From NCBI GenBank assembly GCA_945862385.1, contig CAMAXV010000004.1, forward strand, positions 124,001 through 188,000: 64,000 bases of DNA. The letters are read 5' to 3'. The stretch is from Chitinophaga pinensis. GTDB taxonomy: Bacteria; Bacteroidota; Bacteroidia; Chitinophagales; Chitinophagaceae. The translations under genes were made by a program, and so were the position numbers. Each line of letters opens with the position of its first letter. Position 1 is the stretch's first letter. Shown here one piece after another: positions 44,691 to 53,672 of the stretch. The notes below the pieces were generated by a model. It was not told the origin of the DNA and searched no databases. It saw only the letters and a list, made by a program, of their open reading frames with translations.

Positions 44691-45296
44691 ATGAATTACT
44701 GGCTCATCCTGATTCCATTTATTTCCTCTTTTATTGGGTGGTTTACCAACTGGATAGCCATTAAAATGCTTTTTCATCCCAGAATGCCCATAAAAATTCT
44801 CGGCATTACCTTCCATGGTATTTTTCCAAAAAGACAGCAACAATTTGCTGAAAAACTTGGTAAGCTGGTTAGCGCAGAACTTATTTCATTTCAGGAAATT
44901 GAGAAAAAAATTACCAATTCAAAAAACCTCGATAAGGTATTACCATTTATTGAAGAACGGATAGATGATTTCCTGAGAAGAAAACTTAGTGAGGTATTTC
45001 CCATAATATCCATGTTTATTGGAGACAGTACGATTAATCAGCTGAAAACCATATTTATGGAAGAATTAAAAGGAATATTTCCAGAAATGATCAAAAAATA
45101 CATGCAAAATCTGGAATCAGAAATGAATCTTGAACAAATGGTTACAGCAAAGGTTGCAACATTTTCAAGCGAAAAAATGGAATCAATCCTCAATCAGATT
45201 ATGACTAAAGAATTCAAATTTGTCGAAATCATTGGAGGTGTTTTAGGATTTTTGATAGGAATTATGCAAATAATCTTAACAATTATAACTTCCTGA
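44691..45296 (+). CDS. DUF445 family membrane protein (short form)
   Basis: The 201-residue protein matches DUF445. It has an N-terminal membrane segment leading into the hallmark WFTNWIAIKMLFHP, then the IFPKRQQQFAEKLGKLVSAELI block. A long amphipathic helical region follows, and a C-terminal membrane helix (FVEIIGGVLGFLIGIMQIILTII) closes it. The helical middle between two membrane anchors suggests an envelope-spanning or coiled-coil arrangement. Many DUF445 proteins are longer (about 400), so this is a compact version. The function of the family is unknown. The ATG at 44691 lies 15 bp after a promoter element. Confidence 0.87.
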   Translation: MNYWLILIPFISSFIGWFTNWIAIKMLFHPRMPIKILGITFHGIFPKRQQQFAEKLGKLVSAELISFQEIEKKITNSKNLDKVLPFIEERIDDFLRRKLSEVFPIISMFIGDSTINQLKTIFMEELKGIFPEMIKKYMQNLESEMNLEQMVTAKVATFSSEKMESILNQIMTKEFKFVEIIGGVLGFLIGIMQIILTIITS

Positions 45297-45387
45297 ACTT
45301 AAACGCATCTAAATTGTTTAACCTTTTCTTTAGATATCAGCCGAAAGAACTTTTTTCTTCAGGCATCTAAATTTTAAACCCCTTTTC

Positions 45388-48039
45388 ATGCAAAAATTTT
45401 TCATCTTATTCCTATCCCTATTTTCATTTACAGTACAGGCACAAAATCCAACCGGAGGCAGACCTAATACGGGAGGAAATGCACAGAATATGAATATAGG
45501 AAGATTTTATGGTAGGATTATGGATGCCAGTACCAATAAAAGTGTTCAGTCTGCATCTGTACAATTGATCCAAACAAGAGTTGATTCAGCTACCAAACAA
45601 AAGAAAGATGTTGTATTGAGCGGACAACTTACCAAAGGCAATGGTGATTTCAGTCTTGAAAACTTGCCTTTATTCGGACAGTTCAGGTTAAAAGTAACTG
45701 CTATAGGTTTTCTTACTCTTGAAATTCCGGTTAAATTTGATATAGCCAAGGGTGGAGATTTTTCGAAAATAATGAGTAATGCAGATGTTGACCTTGGAAA
45801 TATTAAATTGGAGGTAGACGCCAAGCAACTGGAAGAAGTAAAAGTTGTAGGAACCAAGCCATTTATGCAGATGGGAGTGGATAGAAAAATTTTCAATGTT
45901 GAAAAAAACCTAGTCTCAACAGGACAAACTGCATCTGAAATGATGAGAAATATTCCTGGTGTAGACGTTGATATTGATGGCAATGTATCACTCAGAAACT
46001 CCTCTCCTACTATTTTTGTAGATGGCAGGCCAACTAATTTAACACTTGATCAAATCCCTTCTGATGCAATTCAAAGTGTAGAATTGATTACAAATCCTTC
46101 TGCCAAATTTGATGCTTCGGGAGGTATGTCAGGTATTATTAATATTGTGTTGAAAAAGAACAGAAAGGCCGGATATAACGGGAATATCAGAAGTGGAATT
46201 GATTCAAGGGGAATGCCTAATCTGGGTGGTGATATAAATGTCAAGCAGGATAAGGTTAATCTCTTTGCCAGTTCAATGTATAATCAGAGAAAATCAATTG
46301 GAGAGGGACAGTCATTAAGAGAGGAATTCTTCAGCGTTCCCACAATACGCTATGACCAAAGCAATAATCCCATTAGCAAAGGTTTCTTTAATTTCAACAG
46401 AGCTGGCCTTGACTACTTTGCAGATAACAGGAATACCTTCACACTTTCAGGTAGTTTTGTTAATGGAAAGTTTGATAACAGTGACCTGTTGGCCATTTTA
46501 ACTGATACTTTATACAATACTGGCACAAAATCTATTCGCTCTGAACGGGAAACAAGCTCTTCATTCAATTTTAACAATTATGGAGCAGCCTTAGGGTACA
46601 AACACCTGTTTAGTAAAAAAGGAATGGAACTTACTGCCGATGCGAATTATAACAAAAGTAATAACATAAGTTCTGGTGGTTTCCAAACGCAGTATTTTGA
46701 CTTGTCCAATACCCCTAAAGGAGGCTTAATAGATCAGAAACAAACTGGAAAAGGAGGAAACTCTTTCTATACTATACAAACCGACTTTACAAATCCTTTA
46801 TCTGAAAACTCAAAACTGGAGCTCGGTGCTCGCATTGCAATCAGAGATTTCCAAAGCGAAAACCTAAACTATATTTATAATATTGCTTTCGGTGATTACA
46901 TTCCCATCACTTCAATCAATGCAAATTATAAGTTTAATGATAAGGTTTTTGCGGCCTATGGAACCTATTCTAATGTTATTGGCAAAAAAACAAACTATCA
47001 ACTTGGATTAAGAGCAGAAAGCTCCGTTTATAAAGGACTACTACTCACAAACGGAAGCAGCTTTGGAAATAACTATCCCTTAAGCCTTTTTCCAAGTATA
47101 AATTTCACCCATCAGATTGATCAGACACAGGATTTACAATTCAGTCTGGCACGAAAAATCAACAGGCCCAATTTCTTCCAGATCCTGCCTTTTGTAGATT
47201 ACACAGATTCTTTGAATATCAGCAGGGGTAACCCAGACCTGATTCCTGAGTTCACAAACTCAGTTGAAATGAATTACCAGAAATCTTTCAAGGGAAGTCA
47301 CAGTATTTTCTTTTCAGCCTATTTCAAACAAACTGATAACCTTATCACCAGATATCAAATAAAGGAAGCAAGTTCAACACCTGGTAAGGATATCCTGATA
47401 AATACATTTATAAACGCCAACAGCAGTCAGGCTTATGGTCTTGAGTTCACTGCCAGAAATCCACTTACCAAATGGCTGGAAGCGACAACAAATCTCAATT
47501 TTTTTAATTCTTCCATCAACAGCAGCAACCTTCAAGTTGATCTAAACAATTCACTTTGGAGTTTTTTCGGAAAACTTAACCTCAGTATCAAGATGCCTGC
47601 CAATTTTTCATTACAACTTGCCGCAGATTACAGGAGCAAGTCGATTCTCCCACAAAACGGATCAGGCGGCGGTGGATTTGGCGGTGGCGGTGGCGGAAGA
47701 AGTGGTGGCGGAGGCGGCTGGGGTGGATTTACGCAAACCACGGCTCAAGGCTATGTGAACCCCAATTATGGTTTTGAATTTGCACTTAAAAAAGATTTCT
47801 TGAAAGAAAAAAGAGGATCACTGACTTTAAGTATGAATGATATTTTCAAGACTAAAGTTTACGGATCATATTCAGAATCTAATTTCTTTACACAAACTAA
47901 CTCCAGGAGAAGAGACTGGCAGGTATTTAGGTTGAACTTCAACTATAGATTTGGAAAAGTAGATGCCTCACTTTTCAAACGAAAAAATACAAGAAGTGGT
48001 CAGGATGGAATGAATGAGGGAATGCAAATGCAGCAATGA
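45388..48039 (+). CDS. TonB-dependent receptor-like outer-membrane beta-barrel protein (OMP_b-brl_3 type)
   Basis: The 883-residue protein begins with a signal peptide (FFILFLSLFSFTVQAQ). A carboxypeptidase regulatory-like domain follows (FYGRIMDASTNKSVQSASVQL; FSLENLPLFGQFRLKVTAIGF). The plug has DVDIDGNVSLRNSSPTIFVDGRP and DASGGMSGIINIVLKK. The barrel is of the OMP_b-brl_3 type (RKINRPNFFQILPF; INTFINANSSQAYGLEF). Residues about 758-781 are a glycine-rich loop (GGGGFGGGGGGRSGG) near the last strands. The substrate is unknown. A bidirectional terminator follows the stop. Confidence 0.9.
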   Translation: MQKFFILFLSLFSFTVQAQNPTGGRPNTGGNAQNMNIGRFYGRIMDASTNKSVQSASVQLIQTRVDSATKQKKDVVLSGQLTKGNGDFSLENLPLFGQFRLKVTAIGFLTLEIPVKFDIAKGGDFSKIMSNADVDLGNIKLEVDAKQLEEVKVVGTKPFMQMGVDRKIFNVEKNLVSTGQTASEMMRNIPGVDVDIDGNVSLRNSSPTIFVDGRPTNLTLDQIPSDAIQSVELITNPSAKFDASGGMSGIINIVLKKNRKAGYNGNIRSGIDSRGMPNLGGDINVKQDKVNLFASSMYNQRKSIGEGQSLREEFFSVPTIRYDQSNNPISKGFFNFNRAGLDYFADNRNTFTLSGSFVNGKFDNSDLLAILTDTLYNTGTKSIRSERETSSSFNFNNYGAALGYKHLFSKKGMELTADANYNKSNNISSGGFQTQYFDLSNTPKGGLIDQKQTGKGGNSFYTIQTDFTNPLSENSKLELGARIAIRDFQSENLNYIYNIAFGDYIPITSINANYKFNDKVFAAYGTYSNVIGKKTNYQLGLRAESSVYKGLLLTNGSSFGNNYPLSLFPSINFTHQIDQTQDLQFSLARKINRPNFFQILPFVDYTDSLNISRGNPDLIPEFTNSVEMNYQKSFKGSHSIFFSAYFKQTDNLITRYQIKEASSTPGKDILINTFINANSSQAYGLEFTARNPLTKWLEATTNLNFFNSSINSSNLQVDLNNSLWSFFGKLNLSIKMPANFSLQLAADYRSKSILPQNGSGGGGFGGGGGGRSGGGGGWGGFTQTTAQGYVNPNYGFEFALKKDFLKEKRGSLTLSMNDIFKTKVYGSYSESNFFTQTNSRRRDWQVFRLNFNYRFGKVDASLFKRKNTRSGQDGMNEGMQMQQ

Positions 48040-48043
48040 CCTT

Positions 48044-48077
48044 AAAAAAGCCGCTTTTAAAAGAGCGGCTTTTTTTT
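48044..48077. terminator. bidirectional terminator between the outer-membrane receptor and pcm genes
   Basis: AGCCGCT (48049-48055) pairs with AGCGGCT (48064-48070), flanked by A-runs and T-runs on the two sides, so it can work from both strands. It overlaps the last codon of pcm by two bases. Confidence 0.88.
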
Positions 48078-48732
48078 ATCCATTTTTTCCGGAGAGCATT
48101 GGCACAAATGAGAATGCATCGAAACGCTCTTCTTTTGTGGTAAATTCATCTACCCTTGTAATCCTATACATAATTTGTATATCTCCTTCGTTGAGGGGTA
48201 AAACCATTAATCCACCTATTTTTAACTGTTTAATCAGTTTTTCCGGAATAAATGGTGCTGCAGCTGTAATAATTATTTTATCGAATGGCGCATATGTTGG
48301 AAGTCCTTCAAAACCATCTCCATAAAAGCGCAATAAGGCGGGATACTTACTGAGATATTTGAAGTTTTTTTTCTCTTCAAATAATTTTTTTTGCCTTTCA
48401 ATAGTATAAACCCTGGCTTTCATCTCAATCAAAACACTTGCCTGATAAGCACTACCAGTTCCCACTTCAAGTACTTTCTCAAATGGTTTAACCTGAAGTA
48501 ACTGTGTTTGGTAGGCCACAGTATAGGGTTGTGAAATAGTCTGGTCTTCTCCAATTGGAAATGCACGATCCTCATAAGCATGGCGCTCGAAAGCTGAATC
48601 CAGGAAATAATGTCTCGGAACATTGTTTATAGCTTGCAAAACAAACTCATCAGTTATTCCTTTATCCCTGATCTGATCCACCAATTTCTTTCTTAACCCC
48701 TTATGCAGGTAGCTGTCTTCAAAATTACGCAT
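48076..48732 (-). CDS. pcm: protein-L-isoaspartate O-methyltransferase
   Basis: The 218-residue protein matches PCMT. It opens KGLRKKLVDQIRDKGITDEFVLQAINNVPRHYF, carries the substrate motif AYEDRAFPIGEDQTISQPY, the SAM-binding VLEVGTGSAYQASVL, and a later KIIITAAAP (motif III). It methylates isoaspartyl residues to start repair of aged proteins. The final codons (SGKNG) run into the bidirectional terminator. It lies 21 bp after the phosphosugar mutase gene on the same strand. Confidence 0.95.
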   Translation of the reverse strand: MRNFEDSYLHKGLRKKLVDQIRDKGITDEFVLQAINNVPRHYFLDSAFERHAYEDRAFPIGEDQTISQPYTVAYQTQLLQVKPFEKVLEVGTGSAYQASVLIEMKARVYTIERQKKLFEEKKNFKYLSKYPALLRFYGDGFEGLPTYAPFDKIIITAAAPFIPEKLIKQLKIGGLMVLPLNEGDIQIMYRITRVDEFTTKEERFDAFSFVPMLSGKNG

Positions 48733-48753
48733 GTACTTTTTACTTCTAATAAA

Positions 48754-50481
48754 TCAATTTAACCCCAGATCAGCGATAATATGATTGATTTTTTGGCCCA
48801 ACGCTTCATAAGCCACATCAAAATCAGCAGTATCAGTAAGTTTTCCTTGTACACTGAAGTAAAACTTTATTTTAGGTTCAGTTCCTGAAGGTCTGGCACT
48901 TACTTTACTTCCATCTGCAAGAATAAACTGCAAGACATTACTCTTTGGAAGTTCTATGGTACAGATTTGTCCGTTTGTCAAATCCCGTGCCTCTCTTTTC
49001 TCGTAGTCCAATAAAGAAGTTACAGCAACACCACCGAGAACAGATGGAGGATTTGTACGATAACGATCCATCATTTCAGCAATTTGTTGCTGACCATCCA
49101 TTCCCTTTTTTGTTATGGAAATGAGGTGTTCTCTGAATAATCCATGCTGGCTATACAAATCAATAAGCTTGGAAAATAGTGACTGACCTTTGTTCTTCTC
49201 ATAGGCAGCCATTTCACATAACAAGGCTACTGCACTAACAGCATCCTTATCACGAAGCTGACTACCAATCATCAATCCATAAGATTCCTCTCCACCAATG
49301 ACATAATTTTCATTGGATTCTTTTTCTTTGATTAATTCTGCAATCCATTTAAATCCTGTCAATACGTTGTAACATTTGATATTGCTATGGGCTGCTATGA
49401 TATCTATCAAGTCGGTAGTAACAATCGTTTTAACCACCATGTCGTTTTCCTGAGCAATTCCTTTTTCTTTTCTTGCCTCTATCAGATAATTGAACGCCAG
49501 AACCGCAGTCTGGTTTCCATTGAGCAATACCCATTTACCATGGTTATCTTTTACACCCACTCCTACCCTGTCTGCGTCAGGATCTGTTCCCAAAAGTATA
49601 TCTGCATCAAGTTCTTCGGCCTTCTTAAGTCCTATACTCATCGCCTCTGCTTCTTCGGGATTGGGATAGACTACAGTTGGGAAATTTCCATCCGGAACAG
49701 ATTGTTCATCTACTATGTGAACATTTTCAAAACCAAATGCCTGGAGTACTTTTGGTACCAATACTATACCTGTTCCGTGTATTGGGGTATATACGATTTT
49801 AAGATTTTTTTGATTCGAAATTATATCTGGATATACGCTCAGGCTTTTCACCATCTCTATGTATTGATTATCCAGCTTATCATCAATCAGGTGAATATTT
49901 TGCTCTCCTCCATTCCACTTTACATCTTCAACACGGAGAATTTTTTCTACTTCCGCAATCACATTTTTGTCATGTGGCGGAACAAGCTGACCGCCATCAT
50001 TAAAATAGGCTTTGTACCCATTATATTCCTTTGGATTGTGTGAAGCAGTACATACAACCCCGCCATGACAATGCAATTCTCTTATTGTAAATGAAAGTTC
50101 AGGTGTTGGTCTGAGTGCAGAAAATAAATAAACCTGAATGCCATTGGCAGCCATAACATTTGCAGTTATTTCAGCAAATGTTCTGCTGTTATTCCTGCTG
50201 TCATGCGCAATGGCAACCCTTAATTGTTCATTAGGAAAGGTTCGTATGAGATAATTTGCAAAACCTTGTGTAGCCATTCCAATCGTATACTTGTTTATAC
50301 GGTTGGTTCCCACCCCCATAATACCACGCAATCCGCCAGTTCCAAATTCTAAGTTTTTATAGAAAGAATCAGTTAATTCAACACTATTTTCAGTTTGCAT
50401 TTTAATAATAGCATTCTTTGTATCAGTATCATAACTTCCGCTTAACCAGGCTTGCACTCTTTCTTGAATCAAGTGTTCCAT
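48754..50481 (-). CDS. phosphoglucomutase/phosphomannomutase family enzyme
   Basis: The 575-residue protein is an alpha-D-phosphohexomutase of the PGM2-like branch. The phosphoserine loop is in VVCTASHNPKEYNGYKAYF, the Mg site is DPDADRVGVG, the sugar-binding loop is GGEESYGLMIG, and the C-terminal phosphate loop is SARPSGTEPKIKFY. It interconverts 1- and 6-phosphates of glucose, mannose or ribose-type sugars; specificity is not decided by sequence alone. Likely roles are glycogen or envelope sugar supply. It precedes pcm on the same strand. Confidence 0.93.
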   Translation of the reverse strand: MEHLIQERVQAWLSGSYDTDTKNAIIKMQTENSVELTDSFYKNLEFGTGGLRGIMGVGTNRINKYTIGMATQGFANYLIRTFPNEQLRVAIAHDSRNNSRTFAEITANVMAANGIQVYLFSALRPTPELSFTIRELHCHGGVVCTASHNPKEYNGYKAYFNDGGQLVPPHDKNVIAEVEKILRVEDVKWNGGEQNIHLIDDKLDNQYIEMVKSLSVYPDIISNQKNLKIVYTPIHGTGIVLVPKVLQAFGFENVHIVDEQSVPDGNFPTVVYPNPEEAEAMSIGLKKAEELDADILLGTDPDADRVGVGVKDNHGKWVLLNGNQTAVLAFNYLIEARKEKGIAQENDMVVKTIVTTDLIDIIAAHSNIKCYNVLTGFKWIAELIKEKESNENYVIGGEESYGLMIGSQLRDKDAVSAVALLCEMAAYEKNKGQSLFSKLIDLYSQHGLFREHLISITKKGMDGQQQIAEMMDRYRTNPPSVLGGVAVTSLLDYEKREARDLTNGQICTIELPKSNVLQFILADGSKVSARPSGTEPKIKFYFSVQGKLTDTADFDVAYEALGQKINHIIADLGLN

Positions 50482-50520
50482 ATAGACTTATTTATACAAA
50501 CTTAATAAAGAGATATGGAA

Positions 50521-50550
50521 TTGCGACTTACATTGCTTTGAATATCTTTG
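50521..50550 (+). promoter_or_regulatory. promoter for the DUF2279 gene
   Basis: TTG at 50521-50523 (-33) and TATCTTTG at 50543-50550 (exact TAnnTTTG) are 19 bp apart. The -7 element ends 5 bp before the GTG start, implying an almost leaderless transcript. Confidence 0.5.
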
Positions 50551-50555
50551 TGTAA

Positions 50556-51485
50556 GTGAAAAAAGTCTGTCTGATAATACTCGTTTTCTGTCTTAATCAG
50601 CTTCATGCCCAGCTTCCTCAAAAACTGGACGTGAGCGGCGATAGTTCCTTCAAAAAGAGAAAATGGGTCTTGGGAAGTGTTCAGGCATCACTCTGGGCCG
50701 GTTCTTTCCTGGCATTGAATAAAGCCTGGTATGCCAATTATCCTAAATCTCCTTTTCATTTTTATGACGACAGCAAAGAGTGGCTTCAAATGGATAAATT
50801 AGGTCATTCCTGGTCCACCTATCAAATAAGTCAACATACCACCAAAATCTGGGAATGGGCAGGAACAGATCATCAACAATCAGTTTTAATAGGAAGCCTT
50901 AGTGGCATGGCTTACCTGAGTGTCATTGAAATCCTGGATGGGTATTCAGACAAATGGGGATTTAGTGGATACGATGTTCTGGCCAATGCCGCCGGTGCCG
51001 GGTTATTTGCATTTCAGGAATTAGGATGGAAAGAGCAACGCATTCAGATGAAGTTATCTTATCTCCCCGTCAAATACGGAAATCTTGCTAACAGAGCAGA
51101 TGATTTATTCGGAGATGGTTCTGTTGAAAAGGTTTTAAAGGATTACAACGGACAAACTTACTGGCTTTCTGCGAATATCAAATCATTCTTCCCCAATTCA
51201 GATGTTCCCTCCTGGCTCAATATAGCAGTTGGTTATGGTGCAAAAACAATGCTTGGGGGCTATGAAAACAAATGGCATGATGGCAATGGAAACCTGGTAA
51301 CCAGATTTGATATAAAAAGAGTCAGACGTTATCACCTTTCATTAGATATTGACCTGACCAAGATTAAAGTGAAAAACAAAAAGATTGCAACCCTGTTTTC
51401 CCTGTTTAATGTACTCAAGATTCCGGCTCCTTCATTTGAAATCAGGAGTGATGGCCGATTTAAATTTCATCCCCTGTATTATTAA
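50556..51485 (+). CDS. DUF2279 family exported protein, GTG start
   Basis: The 309-residue protein starts at a GTG that gives a textbook signal peptide (KKVCLIILVFCLNQLHAQ). It matches DUF2279/YfiM-like proteins: SLWAGSFLALNKAWYANYPKSPFHFYDDS, WLQMDKLGHSWSTYQIS and EILDGYSDKWGFSGYDVLANAAGAG. The alternating hydrophobic segments in the middle suggest membrane helices, and the C-terminal part is basic and strand-rich. The family is uncharacterised. No co-directional gene follows closely, so it is probably monocistronic. Confidence 0.85.
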   Translation: MKKVCLIILVFCLNQLHAQLPQKLDVSGDSSFKKRKWVLGSVQASLWAGSFLALNKAWYANYPKSPFHFYDDSKEWLQMDKLGHSWSTYQISQHTTKIWEWAGTDHQQSVLIGSLSGMAYLSVIEILDGYSDKWGFSGYDVLANAAGAGLFAFQELGWKEQRIQMKLSYLPVKYGNLANRADDLFGDGSVEKVLKDYNGQTYWLSANIKSFFPNSDVPSWLNIAVGYGAKTMLGGYENKWHDGNGNLVTRFDIKRVRRYHLSLDIDLTKIKVKNKKIATLFSLFNVLKIPAPSFEIRSDGRFKFHPLYY

Positions 51486-51608
51486 GCGATATTTCGAAAA
51501 TCCAATATTTAACAGCTAAAAGCAGGTCGTCAACTGTGTTGTTCCGCTTGAGAAATGAATACCTTCTGTCGTATCTTCGCCAACCAAACAGGGTATTAAC
51601 TGTTCTAT

Positions 51609-51621
51609 TATTGTAACAATA
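51609..51621. promoter_or_regulatory. small palindrome in the 51486-51684 intergenic region
   Basis: TATTGT-A-ACAATA is a perfect 6+6 bp dyad about 64 bp before the next gene. The 199-bp gap otherwise shows only a weak promoter-like TATCTTCG. An operator role is a guess. Confidence 0.25.
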
Positions 51622-51684
51622 TCTAAAAACAGGTAAATGCCAGGTTTTGTACTTAACTGAAATAATACTTCAATCTTCATCTAT

Positions 51685-52194
51685 ATGAAACTTGATTATC
51701 AGCAACTTATACCTGAAAATCTCAGTAAAAACACCAGAGTTTGGATCTATCAATCGAATAGACTTTTCACACTGAGTGAGGCGTTACAACTTGAAGAAGA
51801 ATTAAAGAAGTTTAGTGAAAGCTGGCTCTCACACGGGGCAAGCGTTAATGCATCCTGTTTTCTATTTTTTGGTTATTTCATTATCCTGATGGCAGATGAA
51901 GCTGAGACAACGGTAAGTGGATGCAGTACTGACAGCTCCGTAAGATTTGTCAAAAACATTGAGCAAACATATAATGTATCCCTTTTTGACAGAACAAATC
52001 TTGCGTTTATTGTTAAAGACAAAATAGAATTGCTACCACTTTCTCAGGTAAATTATGCTTTCCAGAATGGATATATCGATGAGTCAACTTTGTTTTTTGA
52101 CAATTCCATTCAGGATATTTCAGCTTTTAAGAGCAGATGGCTGATACCATTAGCTGATTCATGGCTGGGAAAAAGACTAAACAATAAAAATTAA
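51685..52194 (+). CDS. conserved Bacteroidota protein of unknown function (often mislabelled 'ABC transporter ATPase')
   Basis: The 169-residue protein has no Walker motifs and no membrane segments long enough to be convincing. It resembles a small Bacteroidota family with TRVWIYQSNRLFT near the N terminus, an HGA block (SWLSHGASVNA), MADEAETTVSGCSTDSSV with a conserved Cys, and YNVSLFDRTNLAF. Database entries of this family are commonly called ABC transporter ATPase, but nothing in the sequence supports that. It is cytosolic. The N-terminal 15 residues may be an extension; homologous sequence starts at about residue 17. It lies 45 bp before miaB. Confidence 0.75.
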   Translation: MKLDYQQLIPENLSKNTRVWIYQSNRLFTLSEALQLEEELKKFSESWLSHGASVNASCFLFFGYFIILMADEAETTVSGCSTDSSVRFVKNIEQTYNVSLFDRTNLAFIVKDKIELLPLSQVNYAFQNGYIDESTLFFDNSIQDISAFKSRWLIPLADSWLGKRLNNKN

Positions 52195-52226
52195 GAATGA
52201 CAATTTGTCACTCATTACCTTTTCAT

Positions 52227-52234
52227 TAATTTTG
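52227..52234 (+). promoter_or_regulatory. -7 promoter element at the start of the miaB-secG operon
   Basis: TAATTTTG exactly matches TAnnTTTG and ends 4 bp before the annotated miaB ATG. Transcripts from it would be almost leaderless, or the true start may be a little downstream. Confidence 0.5.
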
Positions 52235-52238
52235 CAGC

Positions 52239-53663
52239 ATGTTAGATAATGTAAATAAAGTGATCGATGAATCTAGGCAGGGTGAAGCCTATGGTCAGGG
52301 CATCTTGAGTGAGGATAATGGGTACGCCAGGAGATTTTATATTGAGAGTTATGGTTGCCAGATGAATTTCAGTGACAGTGAAATTGTTGCCTCAATCCTC
52401 AATAACAGTGGTTTTGGGGCAACCAGAAATATAGACGAGGCAGACCTTATCTTTTTAAATACCTGCTCTATACGTGAAAAAGCGGAACAAACGGTTCGTA
52501 AGCGCCTGACTGAATTTAAAAAAATAAAGCAGTCAAAACCGGATATGCTGGTAGGTGTTCTGGGTTGCATGGCTGAACGCTTAAAAAGCAAATTGCTTGA
52601 GCAGGAAAAACTTGTAGATATTGTAGTTGGTCCAGATGCATACAGAAGTCTTCCTATATTAATAGAAGAAGCGGGTTCAGGAACTAAGGCTGTCAACGTC
52701 TTGTTAAGCAGGGAGGAAACATATGCTGATATATCGCCTGTGAGACTTAATTCAAATGGTGTAACAGCCTTTGTCAGTATCATGCGCGGATGTAATAACA
52801 TGTGTTCTTTTTGTGTTGTGCCCTTTACAAGGGGGAGGGAAAGAAGCAGGGACGTAAATTCCATAGAACAGGAATGCAGAGACCTTTGGGAAAATGGATA
52901 TAAGGAGGTTACTTTACTTGGACAGAATGTAGACAGTTATTATTGGGTAGATCCCATTAGTGAACAGGTCTTTAATTTTGCCAATTTGCTCGAAAGAATA
53001 GCCTTGATTAATCCAGAAATGAGGGTTCGGTTCAGTACCTCACATCCAAAAGATATAACTGATGAGGTCTTACATGTCATGAAATCTTATGACAATATCT
53101 GTAAATACATACACCTTCCGCTTCAAAGTGGGTCGACCCGTATACTTCAGTTGATGAACAGGCCGTATACCAAGGAGTGGTATAAAGCAAAAGTTTCCAG
53201 AATTAAGGAAATTATGCCAGATTGTGCCATTAGTGCTGATATTATAGCAGGTTTTTGTACAGAAGAAGATCAGGATCATCAGGATACCCTTGAAGTCATG
53301 AAATTCAGTGGCTATGACTTCAGTTATATGTTTATATATTCAGAAAGGCCAGGAACATTGGCGGCTAAGAGATATTCTGATGATATTGAACCTGAAATAA
53401 AGCAAAAACGACTTGAAGAAATCGTGTTAATGCAAAATGAATTATCATTTACCAGCAATAAAAAAGATCTTGGCAAGACTTTCAGGGTGTTAATTGAAGG
53501 AAACTCAAAACGCAGTGAATCCCATTGGATGGGTAGAAACAGTCAGAATAAAGTAATTGTTTTTCCAAAAATTGTCGGATCTACTTTAAAACCAGGAAGT
53601 TACACTTCAGTTTTAGTAGATAATTGTACCCAGGCAACCTTACTTGGAACGATAATTGAGTAA
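52239..53663 (+). CDS. miaB: tRNA-2-methylthio-N6-dimethylallyladenosine synthase
   Basis: The 474-residue methylthiotransferase has the N-terminal UPF0004 cluster cysteines ([28 protein letters not shown]). The radical-SAM CxxxCxxC is in [22 protein letters not shown], and a C-terminal TRAM domain follows ([15 protein letters not shown]). It converts i6A37 to ms2i6A37 in tRNAs reading UNN codons. The first about 30 residues precede the conserved start and may be partly untranslated; an in-frame GTG at 52260 is an alternative. It heads a run of five genes ending with secG, 9 bp before the sigma-54 activator gene. Confidence 0.95.
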   Translation: MLDNVNKVIDESRQGEAYGQGILSEDNGYARRFYIESYGCQMNFSDSEIVASILNNSGFGATRNIDEADLIFLNTCSIREKAEQTVRKRLTEFKKIKQSKPDMLVGVLGCMAERLKSKLLEQEKLVDIVVGPDAYRSLPILIEEAGSGTKAVNVLLSREETYADISPVRLNSNGVTAFVSIMRGCNNMCSFCVVPFTRGRERSRDVNSIEQECRDLWENGYKEVTLLGQNVDSYYWVDPISEQVFNFANLLERIALINPEMRVRFSTSHPKDITDEVLHVMKSYDNICKYIHLPLQSGSTRILQLMNRPYTKEWYKAKVSRIKEIMPDCAISADIIAGFCTEEDQDHQDTLEVMKFSGYDFSYMFIYSERPGTLAAKRYSDDIEPEIKQKRLEEIVLMQNELSFTSNKKDLGKTFRVLIEGNSKRSESHWMGRNSQNKVIVFPKIVGSTLKPGSYTSVLVDNCTQATLLGTIIE

Positions 53664-53672
53664 ATATAAAGG

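Noticed and set aside
45305-45373. 11-bp direct repeat GCATCTAAATT before the OMP_b-brl_3 receptor gene
   Set aside because: Two copies 58 bp apart in AT-rich leader DNA; short and without promoter spacing or dyad symmetry, so probably chance.
45546-45983. 145-residue minus-strand open frame opposite the OMP_b-brl_3 receptor gene
   Set aside because: Antisense shadow of the plug region with no independent support.
49387-50043. 218-residue plus-strand open frame opposite the phosphosugar mutase gene
   Set aside because: Lies wholly inside a conserved enzyme gene on the other strand and has shadow-like amino-acid composition.
52349-52864. 171-residue minus-strand open frame opposite miaB
   Set aside because: It is the antisense reading of the conserved MiaB iron-sulfur and radical-SAM region.
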